Shown here one piece after another: positions 48,789 to 57,834 of a DNA stretch of 64,000 nucleotides (positions within the stretch are counted from its first letter, which is position 1; each line of letters begins with the position of its first letter). The stretch spans positions 1 to 64,000 of the forward strand of contig JBBQKJ010000002.1 in NCBI GenBank assembly GCA_038326775.1, in the 5' to 3' direction. The notes beneath the pieces are model-generated. The model was given only the letters and a program-made list of their open reading frames with translations, ran no database searches and had not been told where the DNA came from. The DNA comes from DYIU01 sp038326775 (lineage in GTDB: Bacteria > Actinomycetota > Geothermincolia > Fen-727 > Anoxymicrobiaceae). The translations under genes were made by a program, and so were the position numbers.

Positions 48789-49387
48789 AGGTCTATGCGG
48801 CCTTCCATGGCGCGGCCGAGGGTTATTTCGTCCGCGTATTCGAGGTCGCCGCCGACCGGCAGTCCGCTTGCGATGCGCGTGACCCTTATGCCAAGAGGTC
48901 TAACCAGCTGGGCCAGGTAGAGGGCGGTCACCTCCCCCTCGGCGTTGGGGTTCGTTGCGGCTATTATCTCGCTCACGCTGCCTTCGCGGAGTCGCACCAT
49001 CAGCTCGGTGAAACGGAGCTCGTCCGGCCCGATGCCGTCTATGGGCGAGATGGCCCCGCCCAGCACGTGGTACCGGCCCCGGAACGCGCCGCTGCGTTCG
49101 ATGGCAATGACGTCTCGTGGCTCCTCGACAACGCAGATGATCGACTCGTCACGCCGGGCGTCGGTACAGATGCCGCAGGCCTCCCCCTCGGAGATGTTGA
49201 AGCAGAGGCTGCAGAACCTGACCTTGTCCTTGGCGTCGACGATTGCCTTGGCGAGGTCGATCGCATCGACCCTGGGGATAGAGAGAAGGTAAAGCGCGAT
49301 CCTCTGGGCGGACTTGGGCCCTATGCCGGGAAGTCCGCAGAGCCGCTCTATGAGGTTCTCGAGCGTCGTGGAGTAGTATGCCATCAT
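48785..49387 (-). CDS. recR: Recombination protein RecR
   Basis: A 200-residue DNA-repair protein working with RecF/RecO. It has the N-terminal helix-hairpin-helix (LCGLPGIGPKSAQRIALYLL), the four-Cys zinc finger (FCSLCFNISEGEACGIC) and the Toprim domain (IICVVEEPRDVIAIE, AATNPNAEGEVTALYLA). The ATG at 49387 follows the ybaB stop closely. Its TAA stop lies within the terminal repeat of the decayed transposase element. Last gene of the ffs-dnaX-ybaB-recR unit. Confidence 0.95.
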   Translation of the reverse strand: MMAYYSTTLENLIERLCGLPGIGPKSAQRIALYLLSIPRVDAIDLAKAIVDAKDKVRFCSLCFNISEGEACGICTDARRDESIICVVEEPRDVIAIERSGAFRGRYHVLGGAISPIDGIGPDELRFTELMVRLREGSVSEIIAATNPNAEGEVTALYLAQLVRPLGIRVTRIASGLPVGGDLEYADEITLGRAMEGRIDL

Positions 49388-49397
49388 GAGCCCCGAC

Positions 49398-49772
49398 TCA
49401 AAGCCCGGGGAAATCCAGCCCCGGGGGCAACCCGAGCCCACCGGCCACCCCGCCCATCTTCTCAGCGGCGAGCTTCTGCGATTCCTCGAGCGCGCCGGTG
49501 ACGGCCGCCAGGACCAGGTCCTCGAGCATGGCCACGTCCTCGGGGTCGACTACCTGGGGGTCGATGATGATGGATTTTATGTTCTGGTGACCGTCGACCG
49601 TTACCTTCACCATTCCGCCACCGGCGGAATGCTCGACGGTCGCTTCGGCGAGCTCGTCCTGCACCTCGGTCATCTGCTTCTGGACCTGCTGGAGCTGCTT
49701 CAGCATTTCCTGGGGACCTCCCGCGCCCTTGGGTCCCTTCTGAGCCTTTGGATAATACTTGCCCTTGGACAC
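49398..49772 (-). CDS. ybaB: Nucleoid-associated protein, YbaB/EbfC family
   Basis: A 124-residue dimeric DNA-binding protein with the family core MLKQLQQVQKQMTEVQDELAE and VEHSAGGGMVKVTVDGHQNIKSI. The Gly/Pro-rich C-terminus (GGVAGGLGLPPGLDFPG) is typical. It lies two bases after dnaX and ten before recR, a conserved arrangement. Confidence 0.94.
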   Translation of the reverse strand: MSKGKYYPKAQKGPKGAGGPQEMLKQLQQVQKQMTEVQDELAEATVEHSAGGGMVKVTVDGHQNIKSIIIDPQVVDPEDVAMLEDLVLAAVTGALEESQKLAAEKMGGVAGGLGLPPGLDFPGL

Positions 49773-49774
49773 CT

Positions 49775-51562
49775 CTATTCTTTCTCCTTCTTCTCCTCGA
49801 CGATCTCTCCGTCGAACTGATCTTTCAGCAACCGCGCGACCTCTTTCGAAGAAGCTTTCTTTCTTTTCGGGGGGTCCGGCTCCACCACCTTCTCCTCAGG
49901 CTCCGGCGCCGCTGTTTTCGAAGGCTCCTCCGCGGGAGCGGCAGGCTCTCCGGGGGGCGCCTTCTCCCTGCGGGCCGTGGGCGGGCCCTGCCCGGGGGCG
50001 AGGCTCACAAGCTCGACCCTGGCCGGCTCGCCCACGAACCGTTCCCACGTCTCCTCTATCGCGGAGATGTCCGCCGGGGACTCCGCGAGGACCTTCATCT
50101 GAAAGAGGGCGTCCTCGGGGAACCCCAGCACCAGCTTTCCGCCCTGGACTCCCTTTACTCTCGCCTTGGAAAGGAGAGCGTACAGCTTCATCTGCCCCCT
50201 CTTCTTCATCTCGGCGAGAACGGCCATCCATGCCCTGCGTGCTTTCTCCCTGTCTGAACTCGCGACCGGCGGCGCGCCGGTTTCCGCGGCGGTAGCGGCT
50301 TCGGGCAGCCTTTGGGCCTTCTCTGCCTTACTCGCGGGCGGCGACGGCGAACTCCCTGTAGGCTGCTGCTCGGCCGCAACCGGCGCCGGGCCCGGGTGGG
50401 CCGCCCCACCCGACGCCTCGATCTTTCGTTCCAGCTCTTCAATGCGAAACGCCAGGCCCTCGAGCGACACATCCGCGTCGAGGCTGGTGTTCTTGACGAT
50501 GGCGCATTCCAGCACCAGCCTGGGGTTCTCGCTCCAGCGCATCTCCCGGTGGGCCTCGCCGAACCGCTCCATCAACTTGATGACCTCATGGCGGGACAGC
50601 AGGTTCGATTGCTCGCTGAGCTTCTTGAAGTGGTCGCTCGTCGCCTCGACGATCTCGCCAGGGTTGCTGGCGTTCTGTATGAGGAAGAGGCTGCGCAGGT
50701 GTGCTATCAGCGACTCGGTGAACCTCCGCGGGTCTTTCCCTCCGTCGACTATGCTGCCGACCAGCCTCAGCGCGCCCGGGGTGTCACGCTCGGCGATCAT
50801 CTCGACTATCCCGAAGAACAGCTCGGTCTCGACCTCGCCAAGCAGCTCGGCCAGCTGCCCCCTGGTCACGCGCTCGCCGGACAGGTTTGATATCTGGTCG
50901 ATGACCCCGATGGCGTCTCTCACCGAGCCGCGGGCGTGCTCGGCGATCATGTCCAGCGCCTCGGGCTCGATGTCGATGCTCTCGCTCGAGGCGATCTTCT
51001 CGAGCAGGCTCGAGACCTCCTGCGCCTGCACCAGGCTGAAGTCGAACCTCTGGCAGCGCGACACGATCGTGGGCAGAAGCTTGTACGGCTCCGTGGTGGC
51101 GAGCACGAAGATCACGTGGCCGGGCGGCTCCTCCAGTGTCTTGAGAAGGGCGCTCGACGCCTCGGTCGTGAGCTGGTGGACCTCGTCCACAATGTACACC
51201 TTCGAGCGCAGGGATGTCGGCGTGTAGGGTATTTTTTCCAGCAGGTCGCGGATCTCGTCAATCCTCCGATTGCTCGCGGCGTCTATCTCTATCACGTCGA
51301 GCGCGGTGCCGTCGGAGATGGACACGCAGGCTTCGCAGACATTGCACGGAGTCGCGGTGGGGCCTTCCAAGCAGTTGATGGATTTGGCCAGGATGCGCGC
51401 GGTGCTTGTCTTGCCGGTCCCGCGCGGCCCCGCGAACAGGTAGGCGTGCACTATCCTGCCCGACGAGAGGGCGTTGGCGAGGGTATTCGTCACGTGCCGC
51501 TGGCCCACCACCTCGGAGAAGGTACGCGGGCGCCATTTGCGGTACAGGGAGATATGCTCCAT
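49775..51562 (-). CDS. dnaX: DNA polymerase III subunit gamma/tau
   Basis: Clamp-loader ATPase, 595 residues. It has Walker A GPRGTGKTSTAR (about 45-56), the zinc-binding Cys cluster CLEGPTATPCNVCEAC, Walker B YIVDEVHQLT and the sensor LATTEPYKLLPTI. The C-terminal third is a Pro/Ala/Glu-rich linker and tau-like tail ending in a Lys/Glu-rich segment. No clear frameshift site for a shorter gamma form was found by eye. ATG with GAGG five bases upstream. Confidence 0.95.
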   Translation of the reverse strand: MEHISLYRKWRPRTFSEVVGQRHVTNTLANALSSGRIVHAYLFAGPRGTGKTSTARILAKSINCLEGPTATPCNVCEACVSISDGTALDVIEIDAASNRRIDEIRDLLEKIPYTPTSLRSKVYIVDEVHQLTTEASSALLKTLEEPPGHVIFVLATTEPYKLLPTIVSRCQRFDFSLVQAQEVSSLLEKIASSESIDIEPEALDMIAEHARGSVRDAIGVIDQISNLSGERVTRGQLAELLGEVETELFFGIVEMIAERDTPGALRLVGSIVDGGKDPRRFTESLIAHLRSLFLIQNASNPGEIVEATSDHFKKLSEQSNLLSRHEVIKLMERFGEAHREMRWSENPRLVLECAIVKNTSLDADVSLEGLAFRIEELERKIEASGGAAHPGPAPVAAEQQPTGSSPSPPASKAEKAQRLPEAATAAETGAPPVASSDREKARRAWMAVLAEMKKRGQMKLYALLSKARVKGVQGGKLVLGFPEDALFQMKVLAESPADISAIEETWERFVGEPARVELVSLAPGQGPPTARREKAPPGEPAAPAEEPSKTAAPEPEEKVVEPDPPKRKKASSKEVARLLKDQFDGEIVEEKKEKE

Positions 51563-51578
51563 GACATCCTCGTCTCAA

Positions 51579-51596
51579 CGGAGGCCGCGGCCTCCG
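51579..51596. repeat. Perfect 18-base palindrome in the dnaX leader
   Basis: CGGAGGCCGCGGCCTCCG lies between the SRP RNA gene and dnaX. There is no T run, so it is not a standard terminator, but it may help define the SRP RNA 3' end or attenuate read-through into dnaX. Confidence 0.55.
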
Positions 51597-51614
51597 GCCT
51601 ATGGATAATAAGGT

Positions 51615-51885
51615 GACTGTGCACCCACCATCGACCCCAGCGGACGGGCACCGCCCCGGTAGCCAGCTCCAACCAGGTTTCTCCACGGCACACGAAAGGT
51701 TTTGCTTACCGCTGCTTCCTCCCGGACCTGACGGGGTTCACAAATTTCCGTTGCGTGGGACCCAGCCTTCAACACCGCTTGCCGGAGCAGCGTAACCGGC
51801 CCCAAAGGACCTCCGGTGGGAGTTCGGCCCCGCTGTAGCGGTTTGCGGGTTACAGGGCACCGCTGGCTCCCCACCTAGCACAGTC
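51615..51885 (-). ncRNA. ffs: Signal recognition particle RNA, large bacterial type
   Basis: The minus strand contains the conserved SRP-domain sequence GTCAGGTCCGGGAGGAAGCAGCGGTAAGC region (51697-51735, core GGAGGAAGCAGCGG) and, near the 5' end, the Alu-domain stretch GCTAGGTGGGGAG ... CCCTGTAACCCGC. The ends GACTGTGC (51885) and GCACAGTC (51615) are complementary, defining about 271 nt, the length of 6S-type SRP RNAs of monoderms. It lies upstream of dnaX on the same strand, as in Bacillus. Confidence 0.93.
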
Positions 51886-51891
51886 TGGATA

Positions 51892-51897
51892 AGTATA
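51892..51897 (-). promoter_or_regulatory. -10 element of the SRP RNA promoter
   Basis: TATACT on the minus strand ends six bases before the predicted 5' end of the SRP RNA at 51885, exactly the spacing expected for a -10. No consensus -35 is visible. Confidence 0.6.
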
Positions 51898-51953
51898 CGA
51901 CATCGGCGCGACAGGCGCGACGCACCCCCGGACCCCCGGACCGCGCCCTGAGA

Positions 51954-51959
51954 TATAAT
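51954..51959 (+). promoter_or_regulatory. -10 element upstream of the amidase gene
   Basis: TATAAT about 115 bases before the amidase start, followed by a small hairpin (CCCGCC...GGCGGG, 51963-51981). Confidence 0.45.
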
Positions 51960-52073
51960 AGTCCCGCCTGCGTTCGGCGGGCTTCCAGCGCTCGAGCCGA
52001 AGGCCGGTTCGTTGCGCTTGGGAGCGGGTTCCGGGTGAGGGAGCCTGTCCCGGCCGAGGCATGTGGAGGGCAC

Positions 52074-53165
52074 GTGAAGCTGTTCAGAAAAGGCTCCGCC
52101 GGGCGGGAGGTCCACGACATACAGGGCCGCCTGGTGTCGGCCGGCGTTCTGGACGGGGCCTGCGCGGAGGCGGCCTCGGGCGACTTCGGCGACGAGACCG
52201 ACCACGCGGTCCGCGCTTTCCAGCAGCACCGCGGCCTGCTTGCCGACGGCATCGTGGGCCCGGACACCTGGCGCTCCCTGGTCGAGGCCAGCCGCACCCT
52301 GGGCAGCCGCTTCCTCTACCAACACGAGCCGCCTTTGCGGGGGGACGACGTCGCGGAGCTCAAACGCAGGCTGAACGCCCTCGGTTTTTACAGCGGCAAG
52401 GAGGACGGCATCTTCGACAGCCGCGCGGCGGTTGCCTCCGAGCAGTTTCAGCGCAACAGCGGGCTGGCTGGCGACGGCATCGTCGGCACGAGGACAGTCG
52501 AAGCCCTTCTCAGGCTTTCCCGGGTCACCAAGCCGACCAGCGTCGCGTCCGTCCGCGAATCCGAGAAAGGTCTGCCGTCCGGAGGCATTACGGGCAGGCG
52601 CGTCATGCTTGACGCCGGCCACGGCTATCCCCCGGACCCCGGGGAGGTCGGGCCTTCTGGCCTGCGCGAGAGCGACGCCGCGGAGCGGATGGTTGAGCTG
52701 CTGGGCGGCAAGCTGGTGGGGTCGCGGGCCGTTGTCATCTATTCACGCCGGCGTGGCGAGTACCTGTCCGACGAGGAACGCGCCACTCGCGCCAACGAAC
52801 AGGCCGTCGAGCTGGTCCTGTCCGTCCACCTGAACTCCTCGACGGACCCAGCCGCCGGAGGCTCCTCGTGCTACTACTTCGGCAGCGGTAACTACCGCTC
52901 CCCGTACGGATACAGGCTCGCCAACCATATCCAGGACGCGCTGGTCGGAACGCTGGGGCTTAGGGACTGCCGCACGCACTGGATGGCCGTACCGCTCCTG
53001 CGCGAGACCCGCATGCCCGTTGTCATAATCGAGCCGCTGTTCGTTACCAACCCCGGCGAAGAAGCCCTCCTCAGTGAAGTCGCTTTCCTGGACAAGGCCT
53101 CGTCCTGCATCGCCGAGGCCACTCGTAAGTACTTCATGGGCATGAAAGCGGGGGGCGAAATCTAG
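52074..53165 (+). CDS. N-acetylmuramoyl-L-alanine amidase with two PG-binding domains
   Basis: About 363 residues. Two N-terminal peptidoglycan-binding domains (about 1-70 and 85-150; FQQHRGLLADGIVGPDTW and FQRNSGLAGDGIVGTRTV) are followed by an Amidase_3 domain with zinc ligands in LDAGHG, GLRESDAA and SVHLNSS. This PGB-PGB-amidase build and lack of a signal peptide resemble actinobacterial CwlM, which regulates peptidoglycan synthesis rather than cleaving it; whether this one is active is open, as the metal ligands appear intact. GTG with GGAGGG upstream. Confidence 0.88.
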   Translation: MKLFRKGSAGREVHDIQGRLVSAGVLDGACAEAASGDFGDETDHAVRAFQQHRGLLADGIVGPDTWRSLVEASRTLGSRFLYQHEPPLRGDDVAELKRRLNALGFYSGKEDGIFDSRAAVASEQFQRNSGLAGDGIVGTRTVEALLRLSRVTKPTSVASVRESEKGLPSGGITGRRVMLDAGHGYPPDPGEVGPSGLRESDAAERMVELLGGKLVGSRAVVIYSRRRGEYLSDEERATRANEQAVELVLSVHLNSSTDPAAGGSSCYYFGSGNYRSPYGYRLANHIQDALVGTLGLRDCRTHWMAVPLLRETRMPVVIIEPLFVTNPGEEALLSEVAFLDKASSCIAEATRKYFMGMKAGGEI

Positions 53166-53305
53166 GGCGCCCGGGTCCCGCCGCGTCGCGGGCGGAGGTC
53201 GCGTTGCCGGGGCCGGCGGCGTGCTATATCATGATTCCCGTCAATGCAGCGCGCGGACGACCCTCGCGGAGAATCAGTCGAGCTCTCTTAAGCGAAAGGG
53301 GCGGC

Positions 53306-54499
53306 TTGAGATTCTTCGCGAAAGACCTCCGGGTTAAGATCACTGTAATACTCCTTTCGTTCGTGCTGGTCTCCCTGCTGGCCGCCGCAGTCATCTCGCA
53401 CGCCCTTGTTGCTCGAATAGTCCGCGACAGCATAGAGCGGTCGGCATTAGACTCGGCGCGCCTTGCCGGTAACATAGTCGAGTCTGCGCTCGAGCGCCGG
53501 GTGGCGCTGGTCGAGCTCCTGTCGAACTACCCGGTCCTCAGGGACCCCGCCGCCGCACCCGCCAGCAAGGCGGGTGTGCTGTCGCTGTTCGTGGAGGGAT
53601 ACCCGCTGGGAAAAGGGGCGGTGATCACCGACACGGGCGGCGGCATCGTCGCCGGGACCGGCAAGCTGGCCGGTGTGGGCGGCGCCGAAGAAGCGGCCTG
53701 GTTCGTGAACGCCGAGTCGGCGGTGACCTTTTTGACTTTCGTGTACCAGGTCGAGGCCCTCGCCCAGCTGGGTTTCGACGAAGACGTCCTGGCGGTCTCC
53801 ACGCCGGTACGCGACTCCAACAACCAGTTGTTCGCCTACCTGGCCCTCTTCACTTCCCTAGACGACATCAACGGTTCGGTCAAAGCGGTGAGGGTCAAGA
53901 GTTCCGGGCACGGCTTCCTGATCACCTCCACGGGCACCCTGGTATCCGGCTACCTCTTCATCCAGGCTCCGAAGCGCCCCTGCTAACGAGGTTGCGCTCG
54001 CGCTGTTCGGGCTCGCTGCGATAGTGCTCGTCATCGCCTCCGGCGCCGCGTTCTTCCTCGGCCACAGCATCACCAGGCCTCTGGACGAGCTTGTGAAGAC
54101 CGCCAGGGAAGCTGGCTCTGGAGACCTGACCGGAGAAGTGGTCATCCGCACGCGCGACCAGATAGGCTCTCTCGCGGCTGCGTTCCTGAGAATGCGGGAT
54201 TACCTCAAGGGAGCGCTGGCGGAAGCCGGATATGCCTCCAGCAAGATGTCGCTGCTTGCCGAAGAACAGTCGGCGGCTACCGCTGAGATGTTCGCCAACA
54301 CCGACGAGATAGTCGAGTCCGTGGTGGTGCTGGCCAGGAATATGGAGGTGCAGACGGAGAAGATGCGCAAGCTGATGGAATTCACACGCATGATGTCGGA
54401 GAAGGCTCCTGCCTCGCCCCTACATCGCCGCGGCCGCCCGCAGGCTGACCGAGATGGCCCGCGAGCTGAAGGGTACTGTGGAGAAGTTCAAGGTGTGAG
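53306..54499 (+). pseudogene. Degenerate methyl-accepting chemotaxis protein
   Basis: The first frame reads a TM helix (KITVILLSFVLVSLLAAAVI), a Cache-type sensor domain (about 60-225) and stops at 53986 after QAPKRPC. The next frame, from about 53984, continues with APANEVALALFGLAAIVLVI (second TM), a HAMP domain and a short helix to MRKLMEFTRMM. A third frame (about 54418-54499) holds the typical MCP end PYIAAAARRLTEMARELKG then TVEKFKV. The signalling hairpin tip is missing. At least two frameshifts plus a deletion make it a pseudogene, downstream of and convergent with the chemotaxis operon. Confidence 0.8.
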
Positions 54500-54554
54500 C
54501 GCGGGCCCGGCCCGCGCGCGGGCCGTGGCTACTCCGCGAGGCGGTATGGCTTCC

Positions 54555-55067
54555 TCAAAGGACGCTCTTGCCGTAGAGTATTGCGGTTATCAGAACATCG
54601 CCCGTGCCGGTGTTGAATCTTACCGTGCGTCCGTGGTTGCCGCCTGTTTCCTCGCCGACGACAGGGACCTTCAGCTTTTCCAGGACTTCTTTCACAGCCT
54701 CCACGTTGCGCGCCCCGATGTTCGCCGAGGGGCCGCAGGACAGCCCCGCTTTCCTGTTCCGGGACCCCGGTATCTCGAACATCTGCGCGCCGCCTACGAT
54801 CTTGCAGATCAGGCTCTTCCGTCGTGCACCCAACTCGACCAGCCGCTCGACCAGTAACGGCACCGCGGTGTCCGCGAACTTGCCCGGCGAGGAGACGGAG
54901 TCTTTCCCGCGGCTCTCGGGCAGCATGACATGGGCAAGCCCTCCCATCTCCTTTCTCGGATCATAAATCGCCACTGCCACGCACGAGCCCAATCCGTAGC
55001 TCGCAAGGATGTCCGAGTTGTCCGAGACCTTGAGGTCGGCAACCCCGACGTTGAGAGTCTCAGTCAA
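54555..55067 (-). CDS. cheD: Chemoreceptor glutamine deamidase CheD
   Basis: Deamidates receptor glutamines and is stimulated by CheC. The 170-residue protein has the catalytic Cys in YGLGSCVAVAIYD, the His in GGLAHVMLPES, and a conserved KIVGGAQMFEIPG segment. Start overlaps the cheC stop by eight bases, so the two are coupled. Last gene of the chemotaxis operon. Confidence 0.94.
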   Translation of the reverse strand: MTETLNVGVADLKVSDNSDILASYGLGSCVAVAIYDPRKEMGGLAHVMLPESRGKDSVSSPGKFADTAVPLLVERLVELGARRKSLICKIVGGAQMFEIPGSRNRKAGLSCGPSANIGARNVEAVKEVLEKLKVPVVGEETGGNHGRTVRFNTGTGDVLITAILYGKSVL

Positions 55068-55689
55068 ATGGCACCCCCAGCCGTTCGAGTATCGTGCTGA
55101 GGGTTTTGAGGTCGGGGAATAGCACGAGGTGTCCCAGGACCTTCACGCCCGAGACCATGAAGTCAGTCTCGACGACCAGGACATGGTCCGCACCTTCGGC
55201 CAGGTCGACGAGCACGTTATCCAGAATGGCGCCGGCCATGTCAATGGCGAATCCGGGAACGGAGGGCTTGAAGAAAAGCCCGGTCAGCTGCCCGAGCGCG
55301 TTCAGATAAGACGCCGAAAGGATACTCCCTGTTTCCTGGAGCGCCGATTTCTTCACGATGGTCAGCTCGTCAGTGGCTTCCTCATCGCCCGGCACCATGA
55401 GGGCCGCGAGGCGGGTGGCGCTGTCCTCCTCGAGAAGGAGTATGATGCTGCCCGAGCAATCGCCAGCGACGTTCAGGTAGACGCCCGCCACGAGCGCTTC
55501 GGGCCCGCCCAGCAGGTCGGGGACCTTTGACAAGCGGAGCAAACTGGCCTTGGGTGTCGAAAGGCCCACCTTCTTGTTGACCATCTGCGAAAGCGCGATG
55601 GCCGCGTTGCCGGCTCCTATGTTACCCGCCTCTCGCAGGGCATCGATCTGCCGTGCGGATAGCGCCTGTCCCGGCTTTTCATCGTGCAT
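55060..55689 (-). CDS. cheC: CheY-P phosphatase CheC
   Basis: A 209-residue CheC with both phosphatase motifs (around REAGNIGAGNAAIALS and SALQETGSILSASYLNALG, each with the E-x2-N pattern). It dephosphorylates CheY-P and regulates CheD, an adaptation route of Bacillus, Thermotoga and archaea rather than the CheZ route. ATG start about 30 bases after cheA. Confidence 0.94.
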   Translation of the reverse strand: MHDEKPGQALSARQIDALREAGNIGAGNAAIALSQMVNKKVGLSTPKASLLRLSKVPDLLGGPEALVAGVYLNVAGDCSGSIILLLEEDSATRLAALMVPGDEEATDELTIVKKSALQETGSILSASYLNALGQLTGLFFKPSVPGFAIDMAGAILDNVLVDLAEGADHVLVVETDFMVSGVKVLGHLVLFPDLKTLSTILERLGVPFD

Positions 55690-55719
55690 CGAGCGTTCCT
55701 CTCCGTCGATCTTTCCCGC

Positions 55720-57807
55720 TTACATCAAGCTGGGGATATCCAGTATCAGCGCCACCCTCCCGCTGCCCAGGATAGTCGCGCCCGCGAACCCCTCTATCTT
55801 CTTCAGGAACTGGTCCAGGCTGCTTATGACTATCTCCTGCTGTCCCACGAGCGAGTGCACCCCCAGGGCGATAAGCCGCGGCCCTATCTCGTTAACCACC
55901 ACCGGGAAAGGCAAGTTGCCGTTCAAGGGGTTGTCGACCTCCAGGACCCTGTCGAGCCGTAGCAGCGGAATGGTCTCGTTGCGCAGGAATATCGCCTCGT
56001 TGTTCTGAACGGTCTTTATGTCTTCCGGGTTCACGACATGGGTCTCGCGGACTGTTCCAAGCGGGACGGCGTACAGCTCTCCGGCCACTTCCACCATCAA
56101 GGCCTGGACAATGGCCAGGGTCAGCGGGAGGCTCAGTATGACCTTGGTCCCCCTGTCAGGCTCTGTGTCAAGGACCAGGTACCCGCCGAGCGATTCGGCC
56201 TTCGCCTTCACCGCATCCATGCCGACCCCGCGGCCCGAGACCCCACTCACGGTCTCCGCGGTCGAGAACCCGGGGAGGCAGAGCACGCGCAGAAGGTCAT
56301 CAGCCGTAAGCCCCCTCCGCTCCTCCGCGGAGATCAGGCCCTTGTTTAGGGCGCGGTCGAAGACTCTCTCGGGCAGTATGCCCTCCCCGTCGTCCTCGAC
56401 CGATACGGCCACGTAGTTGCGGTCGCGGTACGCCGACAGCCTGACGGTGCCCCTGGTAGGCTTGCCCTGCTCGCGTCTCTTCTCGGTAGAGCCTATGCCG
56501 TGGTCGACCGCGTTTCGGAGCATGTGGATCAAGGGGTCGGATATCTCGTCCAGGATCGTGCGGTCGAGCTCGATCTCCCTTCCCTCCATCACGAAGTCGA
56601 TCTCCTTTTCCTGCGAACGAGCCAGGTCTCGCACCATGCGCGGGAACCGGTTGAACACGTGCTCGACCGGGACCATCCGGGTTTTCATCACCTCGTCCTG
56701 CAGCTCGGCGGTCAGGCGCGACGTCTGGTCGAGCGCCTCGCGAAGCTCCGCTATCTCGTAGCCCGAGGCCATCTGGGTAAGCTGGGTCCTGTTTATGACC
56801 AGTTCGCCCACCAGGTTCATGAGAGTGTCCAGGCGCCCTATATTGACCCGCACGCTTTGCGTCTTGCGGGCGATGGACATCGGAGCCTTTCCGCCGGACG
56901 GCCGGGCCGCGGCTTGTGATTCCTCTCCCTCCTCGGGCTCGTGCAGGGTATCGATATCCACACCCGATATCTCCGCAATAGCGACCAGCGCCCTCCTGAC
57001 CCTGTCGGGAGTCTCAGGCGTCGCCACGGCCACCTGAAAGCTGTCCTCGAACTTCTCGTCCTCCAGGGCCTCCACCGGCGGCAGCGAGGCGAGCACCTCC
57101 CCGAGCTGGGCAAGCTTCTTGAAGACCATGAACACGCGAACGGACTTGAGCAGGCATTCCCTGTCCATCCGCACGATCAGGCGCAGCAGCCTGGTACCCG
57201 GAACCTGCGCATACCGCTGCCGGTCGGCCTCTTCGATTTGCAGTAAGCCGCCGGTCGCTGTTTCGGGGGCTTCGACGCCGGCCGCTCCGGCTGCCGGGAC
57301 GTCCGCGGCGGACCCGGCCCCCCGGGACGCCCGCCCTCCCTCTTGCACGGCAGGCCTCTGTTCTGTCGCAGCGGGTTTGGGTATGACAGGCGCCCGCGGA
57401 GGCATCTCGACGCCGGCCCCCAATCCTTCGACCACGGCCCTCATCTCGGAGACCAGGCCCCTGAAATCGACCTCCCCGGGCTTGTCCGCCGCTATCGCGT
57501 TGATGATGGCGCCGAGAGTGTCGAAGCAGGAGAACAGCGTGTCGACCACTCCGGTGGTCACCGGCATGTCCCCGGTCCTCAGGTGTTCCAGCAGGTTCTC
57601 CATCTCGTGGGCGAGTTCGGTCAACTGGTCGTAGCCCATGGTCGCGGACATGCCCTTGAGGGTGTGCGCGGAGCGGAATATCTCGGTGATGACGTCGAGG
57701 TTCCGTGGGTCGTTCTCAAGCTGGAGCAGGAACTTGTTCAGAGAGTCGAGGTGCTCCTGCGCCTCGGTGATGAAAAGGTCCTTATACTGGGAGATGTCCA
57801 TCTCCAT
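55720..57807 (-). CDS. cheA: Chemotaxis histidine kinase CheA
   Basis: A 695-residue kinase. HPt domain (1-110, phospho-His48 in RSAHTLKGMSATMGY), a Pro/Ala linker, a P2-like CheY-binding region (about 205-290), dimerisation helices (VNIGRLDTLMNLVGELVINRTQL), the GHKL ATPase (LRNAVDHGIGS, DDGEGI, GRGVGMDAV) and the CheW-like C-terminal domain. Follows cheB by about 27 bases. The receptor array is expected to include the two MCPs in this operon. Confidence 0.95.
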   Translation of the reverse strand: MEMDISQYKDLFITEAQEHLDSLNKFLLQLENDPRNLDVITEIFRSAHTLKGMSATMGYDQLTELAHEMENLLEHLRTGDMPVTTGVVDTLFSCFDTLGAIINAIAADKPGEVDFRGLVSEMRAVVEGLGAGVEMPPRAPVIPKPAATEQRPAVQEGGRASRGAGSAADVPAAGAAGVEAPETATGGLLQIEEADRQRYAQVPGTRLLRLIVRMDRECLLKSVRVFMVFKKLAQLGEVLASLPPVEALEDEKFEDSFQVAVATPETPDRVRRALVAIAEISGVDIDTLHEPEEGEESQAAARPSGGKAPMSIARKTQSVRVNIGRLDTLMNLVGELVINRTQLTQMASGYEIAELREALDQTSRLTAELQDEVMKTRMVPVEHVFNRFPRMVRDLARSQEKEIDFVMEGREIELDRTILDEISDPLIHMLRNAVDHGIGSTEKRREQGKPTRGTVRLSAYRDRNYVAVSVEDDGEGILPERVFDRALNKGLISAEERRGLTADDLLRVLCLPGFSTAETVSGVSGRGVGMDAVKAKAESLGGYLVLDTEPDRGTKVILSLPLTLAIVQALMVEVAGELYAVPLGTVRETHVVNPEDIKTVQNNEAIFLRNETIPLLRLDRVLEVDNPLNGNLPFPVVVNEIGPRLIALGVHSLVGQQEIVISSLDQFLKKIEGFAGATILGSGRVALILDIPSLM

Positions 57808-57834
57808 CGAATCGACGCTCCTGCTTTGATGCCC

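Noticed and set aside
51886..52073. tRNA gene near the SRP RNA, common in this neighbourhood
   Set aside because: I found no TTCGA-type T loop with matching acceptor stem; the GTTCG at about 51973 is in a short hairpin.
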